Shown: one piece after another, positions 10,777 to 22,433 of the stretch
Layout of the letters: every line of letters starts with the position of its first letter
How positions within the stretch are numbered: position 1 is the stretch's first letter
Position numbers and translations under genes: made by a program
The notes under the pieces: generated by a model
The model's database searches: none
Seen by the model: the letters and a program-made list of their open reading frames with translations, nothing else
Told to the model about the DNA's origin: nothing
Assembly: GCF_021513275.1 (NCBI RefSeq)
Contig: NZ_CP090978.1
Span: forward strand, 2,356,001 to 2,420,000
DNA from: Paenibacillus hexagrammi
GTDB lineage: Bacteria > Bacillota > Bacilli > Paenibacillales > NBRC-103111
Reading direction: 5' to 3'
DNA: 64,000 bases

Positions 10777-13700
10777 ATGCTGTTTAAATCGAGAGGCGTA
10801 CGGCAGAAGAAACCATCATCGTTTAACAACTCCCTTACCGTCACTGCTGCGGCACTAACCTTATTATGTTCGGTTCAACCTGTCGTCTTGCCCGGGTATG
10901 CAAGTACGGATACAGGGGAAGCATCAACCTTAGTATCTTCAAGCTCTGTATCTGCTCCTACCGACGAAGTGAATTTGGCTTCTTCAGCTACCCCCAGCAC
11001 TTCCTATGTCTCATCCTGGGAGAAGCTTAGCGCGATTCAGGACGGCTACGATCCGACAAGCTCAACAGATAAAGCCGGAGGCGCATACGGCAACTGGAAC
11101 CACAGCTCAGCAACTGAATGGGTGGAGTATGATTGGCCGACTCCGGTAAATATCAACCGATCGGACGTCTACTGGTGGACTGACAATGGAGGTATCTTGG
11201 CCCCGACGGCCAGTAAGCTTCAATATTGGGACGGCGCAGCATTTGTAGACGTTCCCGCGGCCGTGGGTAACGGAGTTGCTCTTGATACCTACAATACGAC
11301 GACGTTTCTTCCTGTTACCACAACGAAGCTGCGAATGACAATAACCAGAGGGGCGCAGTGGACCGGCATTCTGGAATGGAAAGTGTACGCAACGCCTACA
11401 GCTAATGTGAAGAAGACAAAAGTCAGCACGCTTCACGGCAAACAGCCTGAACTGCCTGCCAAGGTTACAAGGGTTCTCGTCGACGGTACCCTCATGGAGT
11501 CGAATGTACAATGGGATTCCATTACATCTAGCCAATTGGAGAATCCGGGAAGCTTCACGGTAACCGGAGATGTAGAAGGAACGAATGTGAAAGCCGAAGC
11601 AGACGTATATGTTCGAGCTTCGGATGAGGTAACATTGACCGGTATTTCGGAAGAACAAATCGAAACTTATGTCGGGAAACCTCCTCAGCTGCCCGCAGCG
11701 ATTGAAGCTTTATACAGCGACGGTTCCGTGGATAATATCACCAATCAGGTCACCTGGGAAACCTATGACCCAGAGCTGCTAAAGCAGCCGAGGCAATTTA
11801 CAATCACAGGTACGGTCGAAGGGACTTCAATTCCTGCCAAAGCGACGATCACGGTCAAACCGACGTCCATTATTTCGATCGCGGCTGCGGACGTTTCAAC
11901 TATTGCGGGGAATGCACCTGTACTGCCATCAAAGGTTACAGCCATTTATGATAACGGCACAACAGCATCCATAGATGTGGTATGGGAGGCGATGGACCCT
12001 GCCCAATACGCAAATGCGGGTACCTTCACCATGAAAGGAACCGTTGCGGGTACTTCCGTTGAAGCGAACGCGATCGTAACTGTTGCTCCGAAAACCATTG
12101 TCAGCTACCAGCCGTTCTCTACGGTGTACACCGTTACAGGTGTTGCACCTGTAATGCCCACATCCATCACGGCTGTTTATAATGATGGATCAACGGCGCA
12201 AGTTACGGGTGTGACCTGGCCGTCCATACCTGCATCCAATTATGCGGCAGAAGGCAGGTTTACAGTCAATAACCCTACGATCCCGGGGAGACCATCCGGA
12301 GTGGCACGTCCTTCGGCAACGGTAGCCGTCCGTTCGATTAACGCTCTGTACGATACCTATGTGAAGACGGAAGAGGGGAATGTTCCTCAGCTTCCTAACC
12401 AAATTAATGCTGTGCTGAGTGACGGGTCAACCGGCCTGCAGCGAGCAATTTGGGAAACGATGGAGCCTTCAAAATATGCGCAAGCCGGTGTGTTCACTGT
12501 TAACGGAACCGTAGCGGGAACCACACTCCCGGCTAAGGCGCATGTAACAGTCCTTACTGAGGGTGCAGCGATAACCGGCATTTCTCCCGCCGAGCTTTCG
12601 ACTCAAAAAGGGCGCCGCTCCTATGCTGCCTGAAGCCGTCCCAGCCAGCTACAGCGACGGAACGAACGGATATGCGAGCGTAACGTGGGAGCAAGTGGAT
12701 CCTTCGCAATACACAAATACAGGTAATTTTACCGTAGAAGGCACGGTTCCAGGCTTTGCTGATAAGGCAATCGCAAATGTGACCGTCATTGCGCCGCAAA
12801 TCTCGAGCTACAAGCCTGTGACGACGATTACCACACCGCGTACGATGCCAATTTTGCCGGCAACCGTTACCGCTATTTATGGAAATGGAACCAGCGAAGC
12901 CATTCCTGTGGTTTGGGAGACGATCGCTTCTTCTCAATATGCACAGCCGGGCTCTTTTACAGTTAAGGGCGCCGTTGCGGGTTCAAGTCTGCCGGTAACA
13001 GCGAACATCTCCGTAACGGCACCGAATGTCTCAACTCGAATCGGGAACCCCTTACTGGCGAATATTTTTACAGCAGACCCGGGCGCCTTGACCTATCGAA
13101 ATACGTTCTATATTTATGCCGGGCACGATGAGGCTCCGAAAACAGCAACAGATTTTCTGATGAACGATTGGCACATCTTGAGCTCGACGGATATGCAGCA
13201 CTGGAACGACAACGGACCAGCCATGCGGTATGATGTATTTAGCTGGGCAACTGGTCAGGCTTATGCAGGTCAAACCATTGAAAAGAATGGCAAATGGTAT
13301 TGGTACTGCCCGGTTGGTACGGCAAGCGGCTTTGCAATTGGCGTAGCAGTAGCCGACAGCCCTATGGGACCGTGGAAGGATGCAATCGGAACTTCGCTCA
13401 TCAACAGCTCGACGGTTAATGGCAGCTCGCTCAACATTGATCCGACGATTTTCACGGATACCGATGGACAGTCCTACTTGTATTGGGGATCGTACAATTC
13501 AGTAAGAATGGTGAAGCTGAATGCAGATATGATCTCGTACAGCGGTTCCGTCATTACTCCGGTTGGTTTGACCCGATATTGGGAAGCGCCTTATTTGAAC
13601 AAAATTGGCGATAAATATTATTTCTCCTACGCCGCCGGGGCAAATCCCGCTACGATTGATTATGCGATGAGCGACAGCCCAGCCGGACCCTGGACGTACA

Positions 13701-16308
13701 AGGGAACCATTAATGACGTGACAAGTTCACCGACCAATCATGATGCTATTCAATACTTTAGAGGCAACTATTATTTTGTCTATCATACCTCCGATGTTTC
13801 AGACGGGTTTGATTATCAGCGCAATGTGGCGGTTGATTTGATTACCGTGAACCCGGATGGCACTCTGAACAAGGTTGTTCAGACAAAAACAGGGCCGGAC
13901 CTGCGGCCATTGACAATAATATCGCCTATTTCGCCTCCGCATCCACGTCTTACATCGATCCGAATGAGACCATTCTAGCGCTAAATGACGGATATGAGCC
14001 TGATACTTCCAAGGACCGCAGCAAAGACGTGTACGTAACAAAGAGGGGAACCCAATGGGTGGAGTACGATTTTGCCGATGAGCGCACGGTAGATTCCATG
14101 GATGTGTATTGGTATGAGGACGGCGTGAACGTGAAACCACCTGTTTCCTATAAACTGTCCTATTGGAACGGCAGTAACTTTGTTGAAGTACCAAACCCGA
14201 GCGGCTATGGACTGGCGACTAATCAATTTAATACAACGAAATTCGATATGGTCTCAACGAAGAAGCTGCGTTTGGAGGTCGTCGCCGACGGTTCGTCAGC
14301 CACTGGGATTGAAGAGTGGAAAGTGTATGATCCTAGGACGGTTTCGGGCATCCAAGGTCCTGTAAGTGTTCATACACCGGTAGGGACACGGGCACAGCTG
14401 CCGAACGTGCTCACAGCGAATACCGTTGACGGTGGAACGAAAGAAGTGCCGATTACCTGGGCATATATTCCGGATTCCCAGTATGTGTCACCCAGACAAT
14501 TCACCGTGGAAGGGACAACCGCAGAATCGGACGCTAGAGTTCAGGCGACGATTATGGTAGATCCGGTAGAAGGCCAAGTGTATGTGAACGGTCTTACCGC
14601 CACCAAAGCGGTAACAACAGCCGGGCATGCGCCTGATCTGCCGTCAACGGTGAAAGCTTCCTACACGGACGGCTCTTACAAGGATGTTCATGTTACGTGG
14701 GAGACAGTGGATGCGGACCAATATAAATTGCCTGGACAGTTTACGGTCAAAGGTACGGCAGAGCAAACCGACTTGACAGCCTCCGTAACGGTCATTGTTA
14801 CCTTAGATCCGGCTAAACCGAATCTTGCACTTAAGGCAGCCGCTTCTGCAACTCATGCACAGGGCGGTGCGAACATGTACAAATATATCAATGACGGTGT
14901 AGAACCCACCAGCTCCAGAGCGACGCCGAATTATAATAACTGGCCGAATTTTGGTACCGAAACGGCAGAATTGACGTGGAGTATACCGGTAACAGTGAAC
15001 AAGATGGATGTGTACTGGTTCGCCGACGGTAATACAGGAGGCGTCAAAGCGCCGGTATCCAGCAAGGTTGAATATTGGAACGGCAGTGCCTACGTAGATG
15101 TACCTAATGCGGTTGGCAACGGACTCGCGCTGAATCAATACAATACAACGACCTTTGATGCGGTGACAACGACTAAACTTCGTCTTACCTTCTCTGGAAC
15201 AGGCAAGGAAGCAACCGGTATGGAAGAGTGGAAGGTTTATGAGGCCAATCCGGTAGAAAGCGTTCCAACGATAAACGTCGAAACAGCAGCCAAAGCGGCA
15301 CCGATTCTTCCTGCGACCGTCACTGCTCATTATATGGACGGCACCACGCAGGAGCTGGCTGTTACGTGGGATGAGTTGCAGCCGATTCAATATGCTGCGG
15401 CAGGCACTTTTACCGTGTTCGGCACGGTGCAAGGTACGGATCTACCGGCGCAAGCCGTTATCACGGTAACTAGAGATGCAGCCGCTTCCGGTCTTTTAAC
15501 CGGACCGACCAGCGTTCGGAGCGGGAAGGAATTTGTTCTGACCCTAGCTCTACAAGATGTGACAGGGGAAGTGCTGGCACAGGATGCAACCGTAACCTTC
15601 GATACGTATCGTTTCGAATACGAAGGTGTGGATCAGAGTCTACTGAATGGGAATTTTGAACTTGTAGGTGAAAAAGCAGCCCCAGGCACCGTCAGACTTA
15701 TCCTTGCCAACACGGGAGACCGAAGCGCAACTGTGAACGGAGATCTATTGAAGCTGCGCTTCCGTGCCAAAGACACTGCCGCCTCCGGTAGTGCGAACTT
15801 CGCAATATCGCAGCTAAGCATTGCGAACGCTAGCGGTGAAGAGACGGCTCTTGCGGGCTCGGGCGTCAGCATCATGGTGAATGCGATCGATACATCAGCT
15901 CTGCGAGCATTGATTGCAGAAGCACAAAGCGTATACGATGCATCGGTAGAAGGTAGTGAGGCAGGGCAGTACCCTGCAGGCACCAAAGCAGACCTGCAAT
16001 CGGCTATTGACCGTGCAGCGGCGATTGCAGTAGCATCCGACTCTACTCAAGAGCAAATCACTCAGGCCATCACCGATTTGCAAGCAGCGCTCCAAACCTT
16101 CAAAGACTCCGTCAATCACACACGCCAAGGTGATATGAACGGCGACAGCCGAGTGAGCATCGGCGATTTGGCTATCGTCGCAGCCGCTTACGGCAAAACC
16201 GCTGCAGATTCGGATTGGGCGATTTATGCCAAATCAGATCTGAACAGCGATGGCAAGATCGATATCGAAGATTTGGCTGCACTCGCCAGATTCCTGTTTA
16301 AGGAGTAG
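10777..16308 (+). CDS. Secreted GH43 enzyme with discoidin, Big_4 and cohesin-FIVAR-dockerin modules, two compensating frameshifts
   Basis: The start ATG 10777 has AGGAGGA six bases upstream; an earlier in-frame ATG at 10756 lacks one. The chain is broken by an extra G near 12613 (AAAGGGCGCC) and a missing G near 13902 (CTGCGGCC). Corrected, it has 1,843 residues. Order: signal peptide, discoidin-like domain (65-205), a run of Big_4 repeats (209-750), GH43 five-bladed propeller (about 755-1050), discoidin-like domain (1060-1190), Big_4 repeats, a third discoidin-like domain, Big_4, cohesin-like, FIVAR and type I dockerin (last 60 residues). GH43 carboxylates are visible as FTADPGAL (base), NIDPTIFTD (modulator) and YWEAPYL (acid). 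GH43 enzymes mostly cleave arabinofuranosyl or xylosyl links, matching the GH127 neighbours. Confidence 0.88.
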
Positions 16309-16375
16309 CGGGAAGCGGAGGATGAACTTTGATCCGCTCTCGCACAGGTGAATCAAGTTAGCTCTGCTTGATCAT

Positions 16376-16408
16376 CAAAGAAGGTGGACCTCGGTCCGCC
16401 CTCTTTGT
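16376..16408 (+). terminator. Hairpin after the GH43 gene, probable terminator
   Basis: CAAAGAAGGTGGACC and GGTCCGCCCTCTTTG form a nearly perfect stem with a two-base loop. There is no clean T run afterwards, so its terminator role is likely but not certain. Confidence 0.5.
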
Positions 16409-16568
16409 GTTGAAATAATGCACCTTTCTAAAGATCGTACAGTTGCAATGTGAAAGCGCAATCATTATGATGAGATATACATCAGGGACCCGGCAAGATG
16501 TTGGATTGGAAAATACACCAATATGAAACGGATTCACCATTTTTTGATGGATCAGGGGGCGTAAGGTC

Positions 16569-18179
16569 ATGTATCATGTTCTTCTAGTTGACGATGAGCC
16601 GAGACATCTGGCGGGGCTTTCCAGAATGCTTCAATCTCTCAGACCCGAATATGTCATTCGGACAGCTAAAAATGGAGTGGAAGCACTCGCGATATGTGAG
16701 CAAACGACGTTCCAGATCATAATTACTGATATTCAAATGCCTCTGAAGGACGGATTGGACTTTATCGGCAATCTACCGTACGAATCAGGTCCAAGGAAAG
16801 TGATTTTCTTAAGCGGTTATGGATATTTTGATTATGCGCAAAAAGCGATTGGGTTGGGCTCCTTTGAATATTTGCTCAAGCCGGTCGATATCGATAAATT
16901 CACCCAGGTGCTTGAACGAGCAGAGAGAAGTATCCAAGAAGAGCTGCTTGTGCAAGAGGAAATGGCGAATATGGAACGGCAGTTGAAACGCGTCGTCCCC
17001 GTATATCAGCAGAGCGTTATGAACAGATGGCTAAAGGGGGAACAACTTACGGCCACTCTTCAAGAGGTGGAAGAAATCGTCGGTTTTCGCGGGGCAGGCA
17101 GGGTCATGCTGATCGATATGCAAAGCACAGGAAGGTATAAGCTGAAAGTAGAGCCGATTGTTTTACAAATTCAGAAAGCATTAGAGAAGCTGACTGGCGG
17201 AGAGCATTCGTGCTGCTGCTGTATGATTGACAATCATGCGAACCAACTCATTATGGTTACGAATGCAGAGCTTTCTGAAAGTGATGGACAAAGACTGACT
17301 GCTGCCATGATCGACATAGAGAAGGATTTCGTTGACTCAGAACTGAGAATCACGGTCGGAATTAGCGATAAAGCGATTGATATCCTATCAGAAGGATCCC
17401 GCCTGCTAATCGAGGCGAAGCTTGCATGCGAAAGCCGATTTTACTTGCCTGGCCGGCGAGTGTATGCATTTAAACAATCGATGATGTTGTCCGATCATGC
17501 GCTGGTATTTGAGAGCAAAGATGCGGAGGCATTCATCGAACGGCTGCAAAAATGTGAAGATCCGGAGTTTCAACTGCCCGTCGAGCAGCTGTACGATCGT
17601 TTACTCGCGACGGGGCGGCCAATACGGGCTGTAATTATCTCGTATAGCACTCAGTTGTTGACAGAAGTGATCAATTCCATTGAATATCTGGGTCAAGAAG
17701 AGGTACGCAGCTGGCTTCTTGATGTCATGCAACGTGAAGTAAAGGATGTCCCGGATTTGGAGTGTCTGAAATCCAATGTCTCAGCGGTTCTTCTCCTCAT
17801 TTCCAAGAAATTGCATGAAATGAAGCAAAAGCGCAAGGATGCGCTTATTTATCAATGCCTTGCTTACATCGATGAACATTATATGGAGGATTTGTCACTC
17901 GAATCGGTTGCTGCGATCATGCATTTCAGCCCGGGATATTTCAGCAATTATTTCAAAAACAAACTGACCATCAACTTCAGTCAATATTTAACCCAAGTCA
18001 GATTGACCAAAGCTAAGGAATTTCTTATGGATAGCAACGATAAAGTGTACCATATTGCGGCCAAATTGGGGTACCATGACGCTAAATATTTTAATCGCGT
18101 TTTCAAAAAAGAATTCGGGCTCACACCGGAGGAATATCGTACGATTGCAAGAAGCATGTCTCACGCCCGGGAGGTGTAG
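16569..18179 (+). CDS. YesN-type response regulator with AraC DNA-binding domain
   Basis: A 536-residue cytoplasmic transcription factor. The receiver domain (1-120) carries the acidic pair in LLVDDEP, the phospho-acceptor Asp in ITDIQMP and the Lys of LLKPVD. The C-terminal 100 residues are two AraC-type helix-turn-helix motifs, ending YFNRVFKKEFGLTPEEYR. The start ATG 16569 follows GGGGGCGTAAGG. The sensor kinase gene begins nine bases after its stop, so the two form a classic YesN/YesM operon. Systems of this type usually sense an extracellular sugar and activate adjacent glycosidase and importer genes; that role here is inferred from position. Confidence 0.93.
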   Translation: MYHVLLVDDEPRHLAGLSRMLQSLRPEYVIRTAKNGVEALAICEQTTFQIIITDIQMPLKDGLDFIGNLPYESGPRKVIFLSGYGYFDYAQKAIGLGSFEYLLKPVDIDKFTQVLERAERSIQEELLVQEEMANMERQLKRVVPVYQQSVMNRWLKGEQLTATLQEVEEIVGFRGAGRVMLIDMQSTGRYKLKVEPIVLQIQKALEKLTGGEHSCCCCMIDNHANQLIMVTNAELSESDGQRLTAAMIDIEKDFVDSELRITVGISDKAIDILSEGSRLLIEAKLACESRFYLPGRRVYAFKQSMMLSDHALVFESKDAEAFIERLQKCEDPEFQLPVEQLYDRLLATGRPIRAVIISYSTQLLTEVINSIEYLGQEEVRSWLLDVMQREVKDVPDLECLKSNVSAVLLLISKKLHEMKQKRKDALIYQCLAYIDEHYMEDLSLESVAAIMHFSPGYFSNYFKNKLTINFSQYLTQVRLTKAKEFLMDSNDKVYHIAAKLGYHDAKYFNRVFKKEFGLTPEEYRTIARSMSHAREV

Positions 18180-18188
18180 GCTGCCCTG

Positions 18189-20043
18189 ATGAGATTCGTT
18201 CCTTCCTTCATTCGTCAAATTGTTCATAGATTCATGCGTCTGCGCTTCCGTACAAAAATGATTATATTTTATGTCATGCTGATTTCCATTCCATCCATTC
18301 TTACGGGATTTTTGCACTACAATACCAGCTTGGATATCATTTTGAACAATTCACGGGAAAGCATGAAGGAAATCGTGAAGAAAAATAACGAAATGATCGA
18401 CATGATTTTACAGGGGATTGAAGAGAGGACCCTTTCACTGAATTCCGATCCTGATCTCTATGATGTGTTTGAACATTTAACGGACAGAAGCGACTACAAC
18501 CTGGTCAAGATGGATAAGAGAGTCACCATGATCCTTAACAAATATTTTAGTCAAAATTCGGATCACTATTCGGCACAGCTGGTCACCAGCTATTACAGCT
18601 TTGGCGGCAGCGGCACACCTTATACCACGAATTCTCCTTTTTTCTCTGTTTCTCCAGAGGGCTTCCGTTCGTCCGACATTTACTCAAGAGTTGCTGAAAA
18701 TAGAGGGAAATTCATTTGGATCCCGACTTATGACTATACAAAAACTTTTAACCAGTACCAGCTTCAAGGCCTGGATCCCAAGATCAAATTTATGTTTTCC
18801 GGAGCTAGGGTCATCAACAGTGCTCCGATCGTAGACGGAGTCATTCATCCGCTTGATCCATCCATAGAGCGTCCCGTGCTGCTCATCAATTTTACGGAGT
18901 CGTTTTACCGCGAAATTCTGAAATTCAGCACGCCTCTTCAAGGCTCCTACTTGTACGTCGTGTCAGACAAAGGGGATATCGTTTATCATCCGGATACGTC
19001 CAAATTAGCAACAATCGACACCAACGGATACCTGGAGGATAGTTTTCAAAATAAAAGCGGTACGATGATCAAGGAAATCAACGGGGAGAAGATGCTAATT
19101 TGCTTTGAAACGTCAAAGGTGACGGGGTGGAAAACCGTTTCGGTGGTTCCTTATAAGCAATTGGTTGGAGAATTACCCATGTTTCGGTCCATGGAACTTT
19201 TCGTGGCTGCAGGATTAACCATATTGGCTATGCTGGCAGCTTACATTTTCTCAGGGTGGATGACGAAACCGATTAAAAAGCTAATTGTTGCGACCCATAT
19301 CACGGGCAATGGCGACTTTACGACTAAGATTCCCGAGCAGGCCGACTTTGAATTCGGCATTTTGATCAAAAAAATTTAATCAAATGAACGAGAAGATTCA
19401 AGACCTGATCAGGGAGAATTATGAAGTGACACTTCGGGAAAAGGAAGCCGAGATTATGGCGCTCAATCTTCAGCTGAACCCGCATTTTTTGTACAATACG
19501 CTCAACATCATCAATTGGATGGCGATCGAGAAGGATCAAAAAGCGATCAGCCGCATGATTGTTAGTCTCTCCACGATGCTGCAATATACAGTCAATAACA
19601 AGCAGGAGATTGTCCGGCTCAAGGACGATCTGGAATGGTTGAAAGGCTACACGCATATTATGGAGATTCGATTTGAGGGCATCTTTCGGTTTCGTTTCGA
19701 AGTGGACGATCTCCCGGGAGATTGCAAGGTGCCGAAGCTATTTCTTCAGCCGATCATAGAGAATGCCATCATTCACGGCTTTGATCACGAGCAGAAGGAA
19801 GGGATTATCATTATTCGCGGAGAGATCGACGGAAATGATCTCGTGTTCAAGGTCATTGACAATGGCAAGGGTATGCGCAGCGACAAGGTAGCCGGGCTGC
19901 TAAGTCCGCACTCCAAGGGAATCGGGATTAAGAACGTGGAACAGAGGATCATAATTCTATATGGCAGCAATTATCGATTGCATATTCAGTCCAGAGAAGG
20001 TATTGGAACCGAGGTAACCGTAAGAATCCCGCTTCAGTATTAA
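18189..20043 (+). CDS. YesM-type sensor histidine kinase, one-base frameshift
   Basis: Membrane sensor paired with the preceding regulator. The N-terminal helix (about residues 15-37) is followed by an extracellular sensing domain, a second helix near 335-357, HAMP, a His_kinase domain with the phospho-acceptor in LQLNPHFLYNTLN, and a HATPase domain (IENAIIHGF; DNGKGM). The frame stops at 19379, and the kinase half resumes from 19384 in another frame. The break is in an A7 run near 19370, where six A would read KKFNQMNEK and give 617 residues. Kinase and sensor would be uncoupled if the indel is real. Confidence 0.9.
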
Positions 20044-20126
20044 CAATCCCGCTGCCATTGTTGCACAGGAGGTGCGGTTTATGGGACGACAAGACGTCGT
20101 GATTGGACGATTTATACAAATATTAA

Positions 20127-20142
20127 TGTGATGCACATCACA
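20127..20142 (+). promoter_or_regulatory. Perfect Fnr/Crp-family operator upstream of the globin gene
   Basis: TGTGATGCACATCACA is an exact TGTGA-N6-TCACA palindrome, the site used by Bacillus Fnr. A plausible -10 box TAGAAT lies at 20174-20179, putting the operator centre about 50 bases before the start of transcription, an activating position. It suggests induction at low oxygen. Confidence 0.65.
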
Positions 20143-20204
20143 CTCCTATGACCGGATTTCGTGTAAACTGAAGTAGAATTGAATGGGTTAGGGAGGTCTA
20201 TGAT

Positions 20205-20575
20205 ATGGAAATGTATGAATATATGGGAGGAGAAGCCACGATAAGAAAAATTGTGGAGATCTTTTATCCAAAGGTATTAGCGGATCCTGTGCTTGCCCCT
20301 ATCTTTCCTGACGATATGGCTCCGCTAATGAGGAAGCAGTATCAATTTTTAACGCAGTTTTTGGAGGACCGCCTTTGTACTCGGAAGAACACGGCAATCC
20401 TATGATGCGAGCGCGGCATGCGCCTTTTCCGATTACGCAAGAGCGAGCGGACGCTTGGCTGGCGTGTATGAAGAGCACGCTGGAGGAGGTCATCCCTTCG
20501 ACAGAAACCCGTGCAATTGTTCTTGATCGGTTGAAGGGCCCGGCCAACTTTTTCGTAAATACAGCAGAAGCTTAA
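20205..20575 (+). CDS. Truncated (2/2) haemoglobin, YjbI/trHbO-like, one-base frameshift
   Basis: Start ATG 20205 follows GGGAGG. The N-terminal half reads YEYMGGEATIRKIVEIFYPK and KQYQFLTQFL. The frame then fails where TTGGAGGACC stands for an expected TTGGGAGGACC (near 20361). The second half, YSEEHGNPMMRARHAPFPIT and onward, lies in another frame to 20575. Adding one G gives GGPPLYSEEHG and a normal 123-residue group II truncated globin, with MRARHAPFPI carrying the proximal histidine. Such globins bind oxygen or nitric oxide. The Fnr-type operator upstream fits an oxygen-limited role. Confidence 0.85.
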
Positions 20576-20593
20576 CCAATGTTTCATGAAGAG

Positions 20594-20637
20594 AGCAGGC
20601 CTTCGCATCTTACTAAGTGGAGATGCGAGGGCCTGCT
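20594..20637 (+). terminator. Bidirectional terminator between globin and lipoprotein genes
   Basis: Arms AGCAGGCCTTCGCATCT and AGATGCGAGGGCCTGCT form a long stem between two convergent genes. Confidence 0.7.
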
Positions 20638-20735
20638 TATTCATGCATGGGGATTAGTGCTGATCACTCAGATTGAGTCGTAGCTACCAGTCTCAGACAT
20701 AGTGTTGCAAAATGCGGGAATTGTATCAGTTACCA

Positions 20736-21164
20736 TCAGTTGGAAGGAGGAGACATAACATTATGCGGACCCGTTTTTTCTACGGTGTCGGCTATAATGC
20801 GCGGTACGGATAGTTTGATGCCGAACGTATTTTCTCCTGTGAATTCATCCTTCACTTTTCCTACCACATGGATATAGTCGCCATTCCCCACATCCAGGCT
20901 CGGATTTTCGAAAGCGATGATCACGCTTTTTCCATAATTAACGGGGTCCGCGTAGACTTGGAGATAGACCATTTTCTCCAACCTTTGAGGTGTGGCAAAC
21001 ACTGCTCCGTATATCTCTACCGGGCTTCCTTTGTATTTCTTCACATCATGGAGCATATCGTCAAATTGCTGGCTTGTTAAGGGGGTCTGAGGACCCTCTT
21101 TTCCACAGCCTAGCAAAGAAACTGCGAGCAGCATGCTGAGTGCTATGCTTCGAATTCTCCTCAC
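20736..21164 (-). CDS. Small lipoprotein with OB-fold-like (tRNA_anti-like) domain
   Basis: A 142-residue protein with a basic N-terminus, hydrophobic core and lipobox LLGC at residues 17-20, so it is anchored on the outer face of the membrane. The body, with YKGSPVEIYGAVFA, DYIHVVGKVKDEFTGEN and KLSVPRIIA, has the pattern of short beta strands seen in OB-fold stress lipoproteins of Bacillota. It is encoded directly downstream of the foldase gene on the same strand and is probably cotranscribed with it. No molecular function can be named. Confidence 0.7.
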   Translation of the reverse strand: MRRIRSIALSMLLAVSLLGCGKEGPQTPLTSQQFDDMLHDVKKYKGSPVEIYGAVFATPQRLEKMVYLQVYADPVNYGKSVIIAFENPSLDVGNGDYIHVVGKVKDEFTGENTFGIKLSVPRIIADTVEKTGPHNVMSPPSN

Positions 21165-21192
21165 TGTGTCTCCTCCTAATCCTACCTATGAT

Positions 21193-22125
21193 TTAGGGTT
21201 GAAGCTGCATCAGCTGGATCGTTGCTTCGGAACGAAGCTTTTCCAAATAAGGCCCAGCCAGATTATGCACTTGTGCATCGATTAATTCGTTGCGCAGCTC
21301 TTCTTTGCGTTCGTCAAAAGTCGGTGTTGAACCCAATCTCCGATCCGTCACTTTGATAATATGAAACCCCTGCGTTGTTTCGACAATTCCACTAATCTGA
21401 CCTGGTTCAAGAGCGAATGCGGCCTCTTCAAACTTGGTATCCAAATAACCGCGCGGGAAGTAGTCAAGATCACCGCCGGAATTCTTGGTGCCGGTATCAA
21501 TTGATTTCTCCTTTGCCAGTACAGCAAAGTCAGCTCCAGCTTGCAGCTGAGAGAGGATGGCTTCGGCATCCTGCCTTGTTTTCACGAGTATATGAGAAGC
21601 CCTTATCATCTCCGGTGAAGCGATAAGCGCTTTATTTTGATCGTAATAGACCTTGACCTGATCATCACTAACAGCTGTCTGCGGACCAAGAATCTTGCGA
21701 AGCAGCAGCTGCGTATGGATTTGCTCCCGCAGGGTTGATTCCGTAAATCCGTCCTGGGACAGCTTTGTTCGATATTCCTCAGGGGAATTGTATTCCCGCC
21801 TAATCTTACTAAGATCCTTATCGATATCCTCTTCGGTTACGACAATGCCTAGCTGATCCGCTTGCTGCTGCAGAAGCGTCTCGGTAATGAGCTGTTCAAG
21901 GGCCTGCTTCCCGGCCAGACTGACAAGCGTTTGGTACAGCTGATCTCTACTGAGGGAGGAGCCATTCACGATGGCAACCGTATTGCTCGCGGCTGGGGTT
22001 TCGGGAATGGTTCTGCGGGCATCTCCCAAGGAGGATAGTAGGACAAGCAGTATGAACAGGATTAAAGCAACACTCATCCACAACAGACTGGCCCTGCTAT
22101 ATGTTCGAATGGCTAATAATTTCAA
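21193..22125 (-). CDS. PrsA/SurA-like peptidyl-prolyl isomerase (foldase)
   Basis: I chose the TTG start at 22125 because GGAAAGGAG lies nine bases upstream, giving MKLLAIRTYSRASLL. The 310-residue protein has one N-terminal membrane helix, a SurA-N-like chaperone region (VNGSSLSRDQLYQTLVSLAG to LRKILGP) and a parvulin isomerase domain from about 175 to 270. The latter includes IRASHILVKTRQDAEAILSQ, GGDLDYFPRG and GFHIIKVTDRR. It should sit at the membrane-wall interface and help secreted proteins fold, fitting its place among genes for very large exported enzymes. Confidence 0.9.
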   Translation of the reverse strand: MKLLAIRTYSRASLLWMSVALILFILLVLLSSLGDARRTIPETPAASNTVAIVNGSSLSRDQLYQTLVSLAGKQALEQLITETLLQQQADQLGIVVTEEDIDKDLSKIRREYNSPEEYRTKLSQDGFTESTLREQIHTQLLLRKILGPQTAVSDDQVKVYYDQNKALIASPEMIRASHILVKTRQDAEAILSQLQAGADFAVLAKEKSIDTGTKNSGGDLDYFPRGYLDTKFEEAAFALEPGQISGIVETTQGFHIIKVTDRRLGSTPTFDERKEELRNELIDAQVHNLAGPYLEKLRSEATIQLMQLQP

Positions 22126-22433
22126 GGCAATCAACTCCTTTCCTGTACAAAATATAACAAACGAAATCAGCAAAACAAAGGTGAAATTTATTCACTTCAT
22201 AGGATCGGAATGTCAAAAAATAACGAACTTTTATGCACGGTAACGCTGATAAGGACATCTGGCATAGTAAGAATTTCTACTTTTTCTCTAATGAAATTGA
22301 ATTGTAAACACAGCGAGCTGCAACTATATTTAAGCTTGTATCTGATAGGCTATTCGATCCCGGGAAGAATCTGCCGATCAGCTGCTGCAAGCCTGGAACG
22401 ATGACAATTCACACGGAGGAGGTACAAAGACTG
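22126..22433. other. Divergent intergenic region
   Basis: 308 bases separate the foldase gene and the second GH127 gene, which are transcribed away from each other. I see AT-rich stretches able to hold promoters for both, but no clear operator, hairpin or small gene. Confidence 0.4.
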
